A stretch of DNA of 7,189 nucleotides from contig JAIPEV010000085.1 in NCBI GenBank assembly GCA_021736965.1, positions 1-7,189 of the forward strand. The letters run 5' to 3'. The notes beneath the pieces were generated by a model, which was not told where the DNA came from, did not search any database, and saw nothing but the letters and a program-made list of their open reading frames with translations. This stretch comes from Halanaerobiales bacterium. GTDB taxonomy: Bacteria; Bacillota; Halanaerobiia; Halanaerobiales; M55B127. The position numbers and the translations under genes were made by a program. Shown one piece after another: positions 1 to 5,910 of this stretch (positions within the stretch are counted from its first letter, which is position 1; every line of letters begins with the position of its first letter).

Positions 1-19
1 TGCCTCTTTTACGAAGATT

Positions 20-787
20 TTAATTAAATATATAAGAAAAAATTAACTTTACTATAATACTTCCAATAATGGTGAATATAACTAATGTTTTAATATCATT
101 ATATCTCTTTTTATATTTTTTAGACTTAGTAGATTCAAAAACTATATATGGTTTTAATTTAGAACTGATAAGGTAAAACAAAAAAAATAAATAATTTAAA
201 AATGTTATAAGGATACTATATGTAAAAGATGAAAATTGTAGTGAAATTAATAAGGTAAAATAAGCTCCAACACCAGCAGATAATAATGCAATCCCAAAAC
301 CAGAAAAATCAAAAGTTCTAAATAAATGATAAACATAGTTACCATTATATTTATGTTCTATTGTTTCTTTGATTAAGTCATAAATATTTGAAGCTATTTG
401 TTTAGATTGATTTTCACTTTGAATATTAATCTCAATTCCTTCTTCATAAAAAATATTAAATCCTATTTTTATAGATATATATGATAAACCTATATTATTC
501 TCTGGTAAATCAGGAGTTATTAAGTTAACATCTAATTTAACTTGATTAGTATCTTTTGGCAGTAACGGTCCTTTATAATCTTCTATCCTTTTAAACTCTT
601 CTAAACCATCTTTCTCTTTAATAGAAATAGTATAATTATTTTTATATTTTTCAATCATTTCTTCATTTAAATATTCTCCAATAACTTTATCAATAATTCT
701 ATTCAAAATACAATCTTCTAAATTTATCAATAATTCTTTATCTACAGTACATGAATGAATTTTTTTATTTAATTTATATTTACTCAA
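20..787 (-). CDS. Membrane protein of unknown function, three predicted C-terminal membrane segments
   Basis: I do not recognise this 255-residue protein. The first 155 residues are hydrophilic and probably form a cytoplasmic domain of mixed helix and strand, with an acidic/lysine-rich stretch around 40-80. The C-terminal 100 residues hold three hydrophobic segments at about 161-183, 188-208 and 233-253. A very basic loop (about 218-230, KSKKYKKRYN) lies between the second and third and should face the cytoplasm. There is no signal peptide, lipobox or obvious catalytic motif. The start is TTG at 785-787, preceded by an AGGGGTGA ribosome binding site about eight bases upstream; no ATG fits better. 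The gene is on the same strand as the 68-residue gene, about 100 bp downstream of it, but nothing shows that they work together. A soluble domain plus membrane helices could suit a sensor or membrane effector, but that is speculation. The reading frame is complete, so the gene is very likely real. Confidence 0.8.
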   Translation of the reverse strand: MSKYKLNKKIHSCTVDKELLINLEDCILNRIIDKVIGEYLNEEMIEKYKNNYTISIKEKDGLEEFKRIEDYKGPLLPKDTNQVKLDVNLITPDLPENNIGLSYISIKIGFNIFYEEGIEINIQSENQSKQIASNIYDLIKETIEHKYNGNYVYHLFRTFDFSGFGIALLSAGVGAYFTLLISLQFSSFTYSILITFLNYLFFLFYLISSKLKPYIVFESTKSKKYKKRYNDIKTLVIFTIIGSIIVKLIFSYIFN

Positions 788-851
788 ATTTATTTCACCC
801 CTTAAAATTTCATTAAATATAGACTTTATAAATAATATAGCTAATTATATT

Positions 852-1149
852 TTTATATTATAAAAAATAACTGACACCACAATTATAATTAATTAGGAAT
901 TGAAAAACCTAACTTGTCTTTTATTAATTTATATACATCTTTGTGCGTAGAATAACTAATATTACCTAACTTACATTGTTGCTCTAAAAAACTTTTCACT
1001 TTTTCAGAATCAGTGTACAAATCAGAAACATAGTTAATCTCATGGTCTTGATCACAATGGAAATATTTATCATCTTTTGATTTATCTCTTCCCATAATTT
1101 CCCCCTTTTATACTTTATTTGTGATGCCAGCTATTTTTTATAATATAAA
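852..1149. repeat. Pair of 31-bp imperfect inverted repeats around a small gene
   Basis: The left arm is 852-882 and the right arm 1119-1149. The reverse complement of one matches the other at 28 of 31 positions. The three differences are all transitions, in the GTGRTGYCAGYTA part, while the outer T6-ATAATATAAA part is identical. The two arms enclose the 68-residue gene with its ribosome binding site, 298 bp in all. The layout resembles a MITE-like or cassette-like unit, but I found no convincing target-site duplication outside the arms. Long-range base pairing in the transcript is another possibility. Confidence 0.7.
889..1095 (-). CDS. Small conserved-looking protein of unknown function (68 aa)
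   Basis: The product is a soluble, charged 68-residue protein opening with MGRDKSKDD. It has a Cys/His-containing stretch near 13-18 (H-C-D-Q-D-H), a helical segment at about 30-40 and a C-terminal helix ending in G-F-S-I-P-N. A strong GGGGGAAATT-ATG start region supports the ATG at 1093-1095. The style (MGRDKSKDDK...STHKDVYKLIKDKLG) looks like a small protein family I have met in Firmicutes accessory regions, but I cannot name a domain or function. It has no membrane segment. It lies between two 31-bp inverted repeats, which may mean it moves as a unit. It is alone on its stretch, with the membrane protein gene about 100 bp downstream on the same strand. Confidence 0.75.
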   Translation of the reverse strand: MGRDKSKDDKYFHCDQDHEINYVSDLYTDSEKVKSFLEQQCKLGNISYSTHKDVYKLIKDKLGFSIPN

Positions 1150-1305
1150 CTTTAAGTAAATTAATCTTGAAGTTTATCGATCAAACTTTTATTTTTCTTC
1201 TTGCATCTCCCAATTCTCCTTTGACTGTTGCTCTATAATTTTTTACCTCTAATCTAATAGTTATATGTGAAGAATTGAAAACCTTTATATTTAAAATTAT
1301 AAAAA

Positions 1306-1309
1306 ACTT
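1306..1309. repeat. Left copy of 4-bp target-site duplication (ACTT)
   Basis: ACTT lies directly before the TG end of the insertion sequence and is matched by ACTT at 2667-2670 directly after its CA end. Four bases is within the usual range for IS3-family insertion. Confidence 0.8.
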
Positions 1310-1381
1310 TGTAACGCCCCCTAAGAATATTGGACAGATACCAATTAAACATTTTATAATAATTACAGGGGGTAAAAGCAA

Positions 1382-1669
1382 ATGCCTAAAACTTATGATG
1401 CTGATGAAAAAATGGAAATTGTTCTTCGAGTTCTTAAAGGCGAAAAAATATCTGATCTAGTTGATGAATATGGTGTTAGTCGCAACTCTATCTATATCTG
1501 GAAAAATGACTTCTTAGATGGTGGCATGAGCAAACTCAGTGGCGAATCTGTTACTGAACAGGAAGCTAAGCTTAAAGAAAAAGACGAACAAATTAAAGAG
1601 ATGGAAAAAATTATTGGTCAGCAGAAAGTCCAGATGGAAATCCTTAAAAAAAAGCCCTGGCAGAACTAA
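1382..1669 (+). CDS. IS3-family transposase OrfA (DNA-binding subunit)
   Basis: This 95-residue protein has a helix-turn-helix at about residues 8-45 (KMEIVLRVLKGEKISDL, then GVSRNSIYIWKNDF as the recognition part). A lysine/glutamate-rich leucine-zipper-like coiled coil follows at about 58-92, used for multimerisation. It binds the terminal repeats of the element. On its own it acts as a DNA-binding regulator, and its N-terminus is shared with the OrfAB fusion transposase. The start is ATG with AGGGGGT eight bases upstream. The A8 run at 1646-1653 near its end allows a -1 shift into the OrfB frame; without the shift, translation ends four codons later. Confidence 0.92.
   Translation: MPKTYDADEKMEIVLRVLKGEKISDLVDEYGVSRNSIYIWKNDFLDGGMSKLSGESVTEQEAKLKEKDEQIKEMEKIIGQQKVQMEILKKKPWQN
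1648..1654 (+). promoter_or_regulatory. Programmed -1 ribosomal frameshift site A-AAA-AAG
   Basis: The OrfA frame reads AAA AAA AAG through a run of eight A residues followed by G. Slipping back one base in the heptamer A-AAA-AAG places GCC (1654-1656) in the OrfB frame, which is then open to 2592. This is the classic slippery heptamer of IS3-family elements and would give an OrfAB fusion of 403 residues. Confidence 0.88.
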
Positions 1670-2592
1670 ATACTGCTGATAAAATTAAGATAATTGATCA
1701 GCTCAAATCAGATTATACTGTAGCAGAACTATGCCGAACTTTTAATATACCTAGAAGCACCTATTACTACCGTCAAAACAATAATCAAGACGAAAATAAT
1801 AACACTGAAGATCAACTTTATTCTGGTCATCCAGCCTATGATAAAGATGGTAATTTAGTACCAGAAGAAGATGTTGTTCAAATGGTTAAAGATTACTGTG
1901 ATGATTCGCCGCATCTGGGCTACAGAATGGTAACTGATTACCTGAACTATACAGAAAATCTGAAAGTTAATCACAAGCGAATTTACCGAATTATGAAGGT
2001 CTTAGACCTCCTGCAGGATAAGATAGTTCCAAAGCCTAAAAAATATCAATTAAGACAAAAACACGAATTAACTGGACCTAACCAACTCTGGGAGATGGAT
2101 ATGGTCCAGATGTACATAGATAACAGTGGTCAGTGGGTGTATATGTTTGATATTATTGATGTATTTACCAGAGAGATTGTAGGTCATCACGAAGGCCTAA
2201 GATGCCGAACAAAAGAAGCTCTTAAAGCACTTGATGAAGCAGCGGAAAACCGAAATACTGATGATCTGATACTCAGAACTGATAATGGCGTTCAATTTAG
2301 AAGTCGCGAGTTTCAGACCAGGATTAGAGACCTTGATATATCTCATGAAAGAACAATGGTAAATACACCAGAAGAAAATGCTCATATTGAGAGCTTTCAT
2401 GGTACATTAAAAAATGCTGAAGTATATCAAAAACATTACCGCAGCATAACCCACTGCAGGAATTCTATTGCTAAATTTATTGATAAATACAATAATAGAA
2501 GACCACACTCATCTGTTGGTAAAGTACCACCAGCAGTTTATCATAGAAATATTTTAAACAACTTAGTTTCAGGAATTAAATTTGCAGCATAA
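1654..2592 (+). CDS. IS3-family transposase OrfB, catalytic part (made as OrfAB fusion)
   Basis: The frame is open from the frameshift site (residues ALAELNTADK...) to TAA at 2590-2592, about 312 codons. It has no good start of its own near its beginning, so it is expected to be made as an OrfAB fusion; the first in-frame ATG is at 1882. The N-terminal part has a second helix-turn-helix-like stretch (VAELCRTFNIPRSTYYYR) and the HTH_21-type segment with LGYRMV and KRIYRIM. The rve/integrase core follows. Counting from the ATG at 1882, the catalytic residues are D73 (LWEMDM), D134 (RTDNGVQF) and E170 (NAHIESFHGTLK), with exactly 35 residues between the last two. The end (YNNRRPHSSVGKVPPAVY) is also typical. 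All key residues are present, so the enzyme looks functional in cutting and joining the element ends. Confidence 0.92.
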   Translation, partial: ALAELNTADKIKIIDQLKSDYTVAELCRTFNIPRSTYYYRQNNNQDENNNTEDQLYSGHPAYDKDGNLVPEEDVVQMVKDYCDDSPHLGYRMVTDYLNYTENLKVNHKRIYRIMKVLDLLQDKIVPKPKKYQLRQKHELTGPNQLWEMDMVQMYIDNSGQWVYMFDIIDVFTREIVGHHEGLRCRTKEALKALDEAAENRNTDDLILRTDNGVQFRSREFQTRIRDLDISHERTMVNTPEENAHIESFHGTLKNAEVYQKHYRSITHCRNSIAKFIDKYNNRRPHSSVGKVPPAVYHRNILNNLVSGIKFAA

Positions 2593-2666
2593 ATGGTTAA
2601 ATATACTGAGAATCTGTGTTTAACAAATCATATTAAAGCTTGTCCAAGATTAGAGGGGCTAGCTCA

Positions 2667-2670
2667 ACTT
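2667..2670. repeat. Right copy of 4-bp target-site duplication (ACTT)
   Basis: ACTT directly follows the CA end of the insertion sequence and matches 1306-1309. Removing the element and one copy restores a plain AT-rich intergenic stretch with no obvious intact gene across the junction. Confidence 0.8.
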
Positions 2671-2794
2671 TTGACTACGCTGTTATATATTAAAGCAGCC
2701 CAATAAAACAATTAACATCTTGTAGATTAACTTAGAATCAAAACTTGCTTTTTCTAAATTGATTTCATTTAACAAAAAATCATCTCTATTAAGT

Positions 2795-3069
2795 TTTAGG
2801 TGGGATAAGGGTTTAATTAATTATTAACATTATTATTTTTTTTATTATCTGCTTTGCCTCTTATATATTTTTCTCCGTTTCTTTCATAGACCCCATAATT
2901 GGGATGTTTATTTTCTTTTTCAATTTCTCTAGCCAAAGTCTTACCTAAAATATTAGAACCTCTACCAGGAATAGTATAGGTTCTGTTCTCACCATTTTCA
3001 CCATCATGATTACCTTTTATAATTTTAGCCAATTATAATCACCTTTCTTGATAGTTTATCCCACCTAAA
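2795..3069. repeat. Perfect 14-bp inverted repeats on both sides of the DUF3892-like gene
   Basis: TTTAGGTGGGATAA at 2795-2808 is the exact reverse complement of TTATCCCACCTAAA at 3056-3069. The GC content of the GGTGGG core stands out in this AT-rich DNA. The arms enclose the DUF3892-like gene and its ribosome binding site almost exactly: one arm ends nine bases past the stop codon, the other lies in the 57-bp gap after the E1 gene. I see no clear target-site duplication. The pair could be ends of a small mobile unit, recombination sites for inversion, or sequences that pair in the transcript. Confidence 0.75.
2817..3032 (-). CDS. Small DUF3892-like protein, last gene of the ubiquitin-like operon
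   Basis: The product has 71 residues. The start is TTG at 3030-3032 with AAGGTGA seven bases upstream; no ATG is available nearby. The pattern runs from a KIIKGNHDGENGEN opening, through T-Y-x-I-P-G-R-G at about 18-25 and a short helix (LAREIEKENKHPNYGV), to NGEKYIRGKADNKKNNNVNN. The ending, a YIR followed by an acidic/Asn-rich tail with NNV/NNL, recalls DUF3892, a family of small bacterial proteins without a known role. This match is by eye from memory and moderate in strength. The gene lies 57 bp after the E1 gene on the same strand and may be co-transcribed with it. It could be a substrate, adaptor or accessory factor, but the sequence does not show which. It is bracketed by 14-bp inverted repeats. 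Confidence 0.72.
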   Translation of the reverse strand: MAKIIKGNHDGENGENRTYTIPGRGSNILGKTLAREIEKENKHPNYGVYERNGEKYIRGKADNKKNNNVNN

Positions 3070-3089
3070 TTTAAAAACAATGTTAAATA

Positions 3090-4619
3090 TTATTTGTTTC
3101 CATCCCATAAATTTTCATAACTTTGTTTCCTGAAATTATTAGCACACAAACATTTTATTCCTGCTTTTGGAACTGATGTTGACAAAGAGTTTCCAATTAA
3201 CATGTCCATTCTAAATTTATTTTTTTTCCAGTTTCCTTGAAGTCCTGCCAATTCTTTTATCATTTCCCCAGTTAACAAAGCTCCTGACATTGTTGAGACA
3301 AAAGGTGCAGTAACAGAACTTTCAGTAGAATTTTTATTATCAATTGAAACTGAAGAATAAAGCTTTCTATTTACAATTGAGTTTAGGTCTGTATTTAACA
3401 ATTTATGTTTCTTTTCTTTTTCTATAAATCTTTTATTTATCATCATTTTAATATCATCTTCAACAAGAACTTCTCCACCTTGCAACAATTGAGCAACTCT
3501 TCCAACTGAAAGACCAGTTTCTCTACTTACTTTTTGATACCAGTTTCTATTTGGAATGTTTGATATATAATCACAAGCTAGACAAGCCTTACCATCAGAA
3601 AACCCATGACGAGTTATGGTTAAAGTTACATCCCCAGTTCCAGCATTAATTGTTCTCTCTGCTAAACAATCAGCTATTTCTATTCTTGCATTAATATTAT
3701 CCACTGCTGAAATAGCTAGTTTAATTCCTGGTTTCAAAGGTCTTGAATTAAGATAATTACTAACAGTTCCCTGACTTTTATCCCAATAGTTTACTTTCAA
3801 ATTTTCTAAATCACTATCTATTTTATTAGCTGCCCATTTTGCTTTTGATAGAGATTGATTCTTTTCTAAATCAGATAAAGTTAAATAACTATATCTTTGC
3901 ATATTATTAATATCAATATTCGGATCCCTATCTACTATATCAATTGTTCCACTTACATTAGGCATAAATCCTAATGTATATAAGAGAGAACTACCAACTG
4001 AACCTGATCCGAATAGAGCTACGCTATCTAAATTCAATTGATCAACTGGTATATTTGTTTCATCATCAAACTTATAAGTTAATGTATTAAAAATTATATT
4101 TTCAATTAGATTAAAATCTTTTTTTATTTTTTTATTAAAAATTAATTTAAAAATTTCTGCTGCTCCCAAACACGCACTTGCTAAAGAACCTATAGGAATC
4201 CTAATATCTTTCTTTTCTATATTACTAGGTTTATTTCCAACATATGCAAGCCATCCATTTGCATCTATATAAATAGCTTTTTCTGATACTTTCTTATTCC
4301 CAACTACCAAATATATATAATTTTGAGTTTCACCCTTAGCTTGGTTCCATTTGTATGCTTCGTTTTTTGTTTTTATTAAATGTGAATATAAATTTTTTGA
4401 AGTATTTAAATGTTTTGCAGGAACATCTTCAACATCAATTTCGACATTAGGAAAAATTCTAGCTAATATATTTGTGGATATTTCAAGCATAATTTGAGTG
4501 GAATAGTTTAGCACTTCTTTTTTGTCTGCTGTAATAATGACTTTAGTGTTATTTCTTGTCTCATTAACAATGTCAGAAGAAATGCCCATTTTATTAGTAA
4601 ATCTTAAAGATTCTTTCAA
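3090..4619 (-). CDS. E1-like ubiquitin-activating enzyme (ThiF/MoeB/HesA fold) with degenerate N-terminal adenylation-like domain
   Basis: This enzyme should adenylate the C-terminus of the ubiquitin-like protein with ATP and pass it to the E2-like partner. Numbering is from TTG at 4617-4619. Residues about 15-170 look like an inactive adenylation-like domain, ending in a PIGSLASACLGAAEIFK stretch without a nucleotide loop. The active ThiF domain starts near 198: GSGSVG at 204-209, D230/D232 in IVDRD, R242 in NMQR, K261, and D307 in SAVDNINAR. C346-x2-C349 and C490-x-C492 are likely zinc ligands, as in MoeB. The MoeB catalytic-cysteine position (eight before the VxAP proline, P439) is S431, so an oxyester mechanism is possible. 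TTG at 4619 is preferred because AAAGGAG abuts the ATG at 4628 but lies nine bases before TTG; the ATG form has 512 residues. The length suits two-domain bacterial E1s. Confidence 0.9.
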   Translation of the reverse strand: MKESLRFTNKMGISSDIVNETRNNTKVIITADKKEVLNYSTQIMLEISTNILARIFPNVEIDVEDVPAKHLNTSKNLYSHLIKTKNEAYKWNQAKGETQNYIYLVVGNKKVSEKAIYIDANGWLAYVGNKPSNIEKKDIRIPIGSLASACLGAAEIFKLIFNKKIKKDFNLIENIIFNTLTYKFDDETNIPVDQLNLDSVALFGSGSVGSSLLYTLGFMPNVSGTIDIVDRDPNIDINNMQRYSYLTLSDLEKNQSLSKAKWAANKIDSDLENLKVNYWDKSQGTVSNYLNSRPLKPGIKLAISAVDNINARIEIADCLAERTINAGTGDVTLTITRHGFSDGKACLACDYISNIPNRNWYQKVSRETGLSVGRVAQLLQGGEVLVEDDIKMMINKRFIEKEKKHKLLNTDLNSIVNRKLYSSVSIDNKNSTESSVTAPFVSTMSGALLTGEMIKELAGLQGNWKKNKFRMDMLIGNSLSTSVPKAGIKCLCANNFRKQSYENLWDGNK

Positions 4620-4633
4620 GTTATTCATCTCCT

Positions 4634-4699
4634 TTATTCAAACGAAAACAGCTTTTTTATTTGCCTTTTAGCTAATTCTTTCCACTCATTATTATCATA
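4634..4699 (-). pseudogene. Out-of-frame C-terminal remnant of the JAB gene
   Basis: Right after the JAB stop codon, another reading frame continues as YDNNEWKELAKRQIKKLFSFE and ends in TAA at 4634-4636, overlapping the ribosome binding site of the E1 gene. This looks like the natural end of a JAB domain (GVY followed by an aromatic residue, then W and a helix). It rejoins the JAB frame if two bases (one TA) are added to the TATATATAT run at 4697-4705. It suggests a slippage deletion that cuts about 22 residues from the protease. Confidence 0.6.
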
Positions 4700-5111
4700 T
4701 ATATACTCCACAATTTAATAAATCTTTTATTCCACGGTTTCCAAAATGAGGAACTATAATTGAGATTGCCCCTTGGTGTCTAAAAAAAGGATTTTTTGCA
4801 TCGGTTTTAGAAATAAAAGCTTCTTTAGGATGAGAGTGGACTTTTGCTACCACAAATTCATTATCTTTTAAGGATCTAGTAACATCAACATTTGATTGTC
4901 TGGAAACAGAAACATTAACTCCCAAAATTGTTTTTTTAGCTATTTGCTTGGGAATGATAACTTTCTTGATGTGAACTTTATTATTTTTTTCTTTACCAAC
5001 CCAATAAACCCTACCTTCAAGTCCTTTTTTACCCTGTTTAATTAAAAAATCTAAGGTTTCAGGAATAATATTTTCTTTAACTACAATTTTTTCATAGTTA
5101 TTATTTTTCAT
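4695..5111 (-). CDS. JAB/JAMM-type metalloprotease, deubiquitinase-like, probably C-terminally truncated
   Basis: The 138-residue protein carries the zinc-dependent isopeptidase motif: E32 (LEGRVYWVG) and H92-S-H94-P followed by S101-K-T-D104, giving two His and one Asp ligand with a catalytic Glu. The spacing (six residues between the second His and Ser) is one short of the eukaryotic pattern, but I recall it from prokaryotic JABs. Its likely role is to cleave the ubiquitin-like protein from targets or to trim its C-terminus. The ATG has AGGAGG upstream and overlaps the end of the E2-like gene by 11 bp, suggesting translational coupling. The protein stops just after GVYI because of TGA in a TA repeat, and a matching C-terminus follows out of frame. 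All metal ligands are upstream of the break, so activity may survive. Sequencing error is a further explanation. Confidence 0.88.
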   Translation of the reverse strand: MKNNNYEKIVVKENIIPETLDFLIKQGKKGLEGRVYWVGKEKNNKVHIKKVIIPKQIAKKTILGVNVSVSRQSNVDVTRSLKDNEFVVAKVHSHPKEAFISKTDAKNPFFRHQGAISIIVPHFGNRGIKDLLNCGVYI

Positions 5112-5553
5112 TATAAATTCCTCCTGTAGGATTCATGTTCCAGGTATTGTTTTGAATTTTATCTATTATTACATCTATAAAATGCTTTATAGTATAAGTA
5201 TTTCTGTAGTTATAAAAATGACTGTTTATATGACTAGGATGAGTATGATAAACCCTATTACCAGGACGGCAAATAAATTTACCAGGATATAATTTATTAC
5301 CACGAGCTATCCCGCGACCTTTTGGCCATTTACTATTATCAAGTCTTTTTCCTGTCTCTGGATTAGCAAATTCTATCAATGGAGGATCCAAATCGTAGTT
5401 ATCTGCAACAATTCTAAGTACAGGCAGATATTTCCCTGCCTGTACTTTAACAAGTGCAAATAAGCTATCTTTTTTTATAATTGAATATAGATCATCTTTC
5501 TCTAAAGCTAATAATTGTTGATTAAATAGTTTTTTAGATAGCTCAAAATGCAT
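5101..5553 (-). CDS. E2-like (UBC-fold) or CEHH-type protein of the ubiquitin-like conjugation operon
   Basis: The 150-residue protein follows the E2 layout: an N-terminal helix (about 5-25), strands, the Y-D-L-D-P-P-L-I-E-F stretch at 53-62 (like the YPxxPPxVxF of E2s), a W76-P loop, then ICRPGN with C95 roughly where the E2 catalytic cysteine sits. Next comes a His cluster, Y102-H103-T-H105-P-S-H108 and H112, then a C-terminal helix (about 121-135). In conjugation it would take the modifier from the E1 and pass it to targets. The C-x-P-G-x-R-x-Y-H-x-H motif also recalls the CEHH predicted metal-binding family (Metal_CEHH), known from the same kind of operon; the Glu of that pattern appears to be V101 here. 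I cannot decide between catalytic E2 and metal-binding relative. The ATG overlaps the stop of the preceding gene (TAATG). Confidence 0.75.
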   Translation of the reverse strand: MHFELSKKLFNQQLLALEKDDLYSIIKKDSLFALVKVQAGKYLPVLRIVADNYDLDPPLIEFANPETGKRLDNSKWPKGRGIARGNKLYPGKFICRPGNRVYHTHPSHINSHFYNYRNTYTIKHFIDVIIDKIQNNTWNMNPTGGIYNEK

Positions 5554-5846
5554 TATAAATCACCGTCAACATCTTGTTCGTCGGTGGCAATTAAAACAAT
5601 TTCATATCTGTCTTTACCTGGCTCAAATCCAACTTCACTAAGTTGGGTTGCTCCATTAAGAATAGCATCTTCATACTGTAAAGTATATTTGTTTTTATCG
5701 GAATTAATTTTGAAAAACTTTAGAGCATCTTTTTTTAGGTCGTTTACCGTATTTGTAGGTAAATAGTTCTGTCGAAAATCATTTTGACTGCCAAGATATT
5801 TTACTAAGACTTTAAGATGTTTATTTCCTTTAGTTTTATCTTTCAT
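5553..5846 (-). CDS. Ubiquitin-like modifier protein (single beta-grasp domain)
   Basis: The product has 97 residues. After a basic N-terminal tail (1-10) the order fits a beta-grasp fold: strand LKVLVKYLG (11-19), strand about 24-34, helix NDLKKDALKFFKI (35-47), strand YTLQYEDAIL (54-63), TQLSEVG (68-73) and strand RYEIVLIATDE (80-90). The tail QDVDGDL lacks the usual Gly-Gly. The fold call rests on this pattern and on the adjoining E2-like, JAB and E1 genes. It would be the protein attached to targets. I chose ATG at 5844-5846, with GAGGAG seven bases upstream; the in-frame ATG at 5859-5861 lies within that ribosome binding site and would add five residues. The stop overlaps the next start by one base (TAATG), so the two are probably translationally coupled. 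Confidence 0.82.
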   Translation of the reverse strand: MKDKTKGNKHLKVLVKYLGSQNDFRQNYLPTNTVNDLKKDALKFFKINSDKNKYTLQYEDAILNGATQLSEVGFEPGKDRYEIVLIATDEQDVDGDL

Positions 5847-5910
5847 TTTAACACTCCTCATATAATAATTTTATTTCTACTATTTTCATAACATTAATCC
5901 TATATAAAAG

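Larger units (their letters stand above)
1310..2666 (+). mobile_element. Complete IS3-family insertion sequence, 1357 bp
   Basis: The element begins TGTAACGCCCCCT and its other end, read inward, begins TGAGCTAGCCCCT. Both ends share the CCCCT block and an inner TTGGACA, so the terminal repeats are imperfect and about 28 bp long (1310-1337 and 2639-2666). ACTT is duplicated at both outer edges. Inside are OrfA and OrfB, linked by an A-AAA-AAG frameshift site, with an intact DD(35)E catalytic triad. Size, TG/CA ends, the two-frame layout and the OrfB motifs all fit the IS3 family; the IS150-like subgroup is my guess. Intact frames and a matching target duplication suggest a fairly recent, possibly still active, insertion. 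It does not interrupt a recognisable gene: it sits between the 68-residue gene and the end of the ubiquitin-like operon, in the opposite orientation to both. Confidence 0.9.

Noticed and set aside
1161..1190. AAGTTT-atcgatc-AAACTT hairpin followed by a T-rich stretch on the plus strand
   Set aside because: The stem is short and AT-only, and no plus-strand gene precedes it that would need a terminator.
1181..1309. Minus-strand open stretch ending VKNYRATVKGELGDARRKIKV next to the IS end
   Set aside because: It reads like the tail of a real protein, but it has no start codon. Removing the IS and one ACTT copy gives a stop codon a few residues upstream. At most it is an old gene fragment; no family is recognised.
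2197..2400. Minus-strand open frame within OrfB
   Set aside because: Shadow of the transposase catalytic core.
5548..5766. Plus-strand open frame over the ubiquitin-like gene
   Set aside because: Antisense shadow of a gene supported by its ribosome site, fold pattern and operon context.
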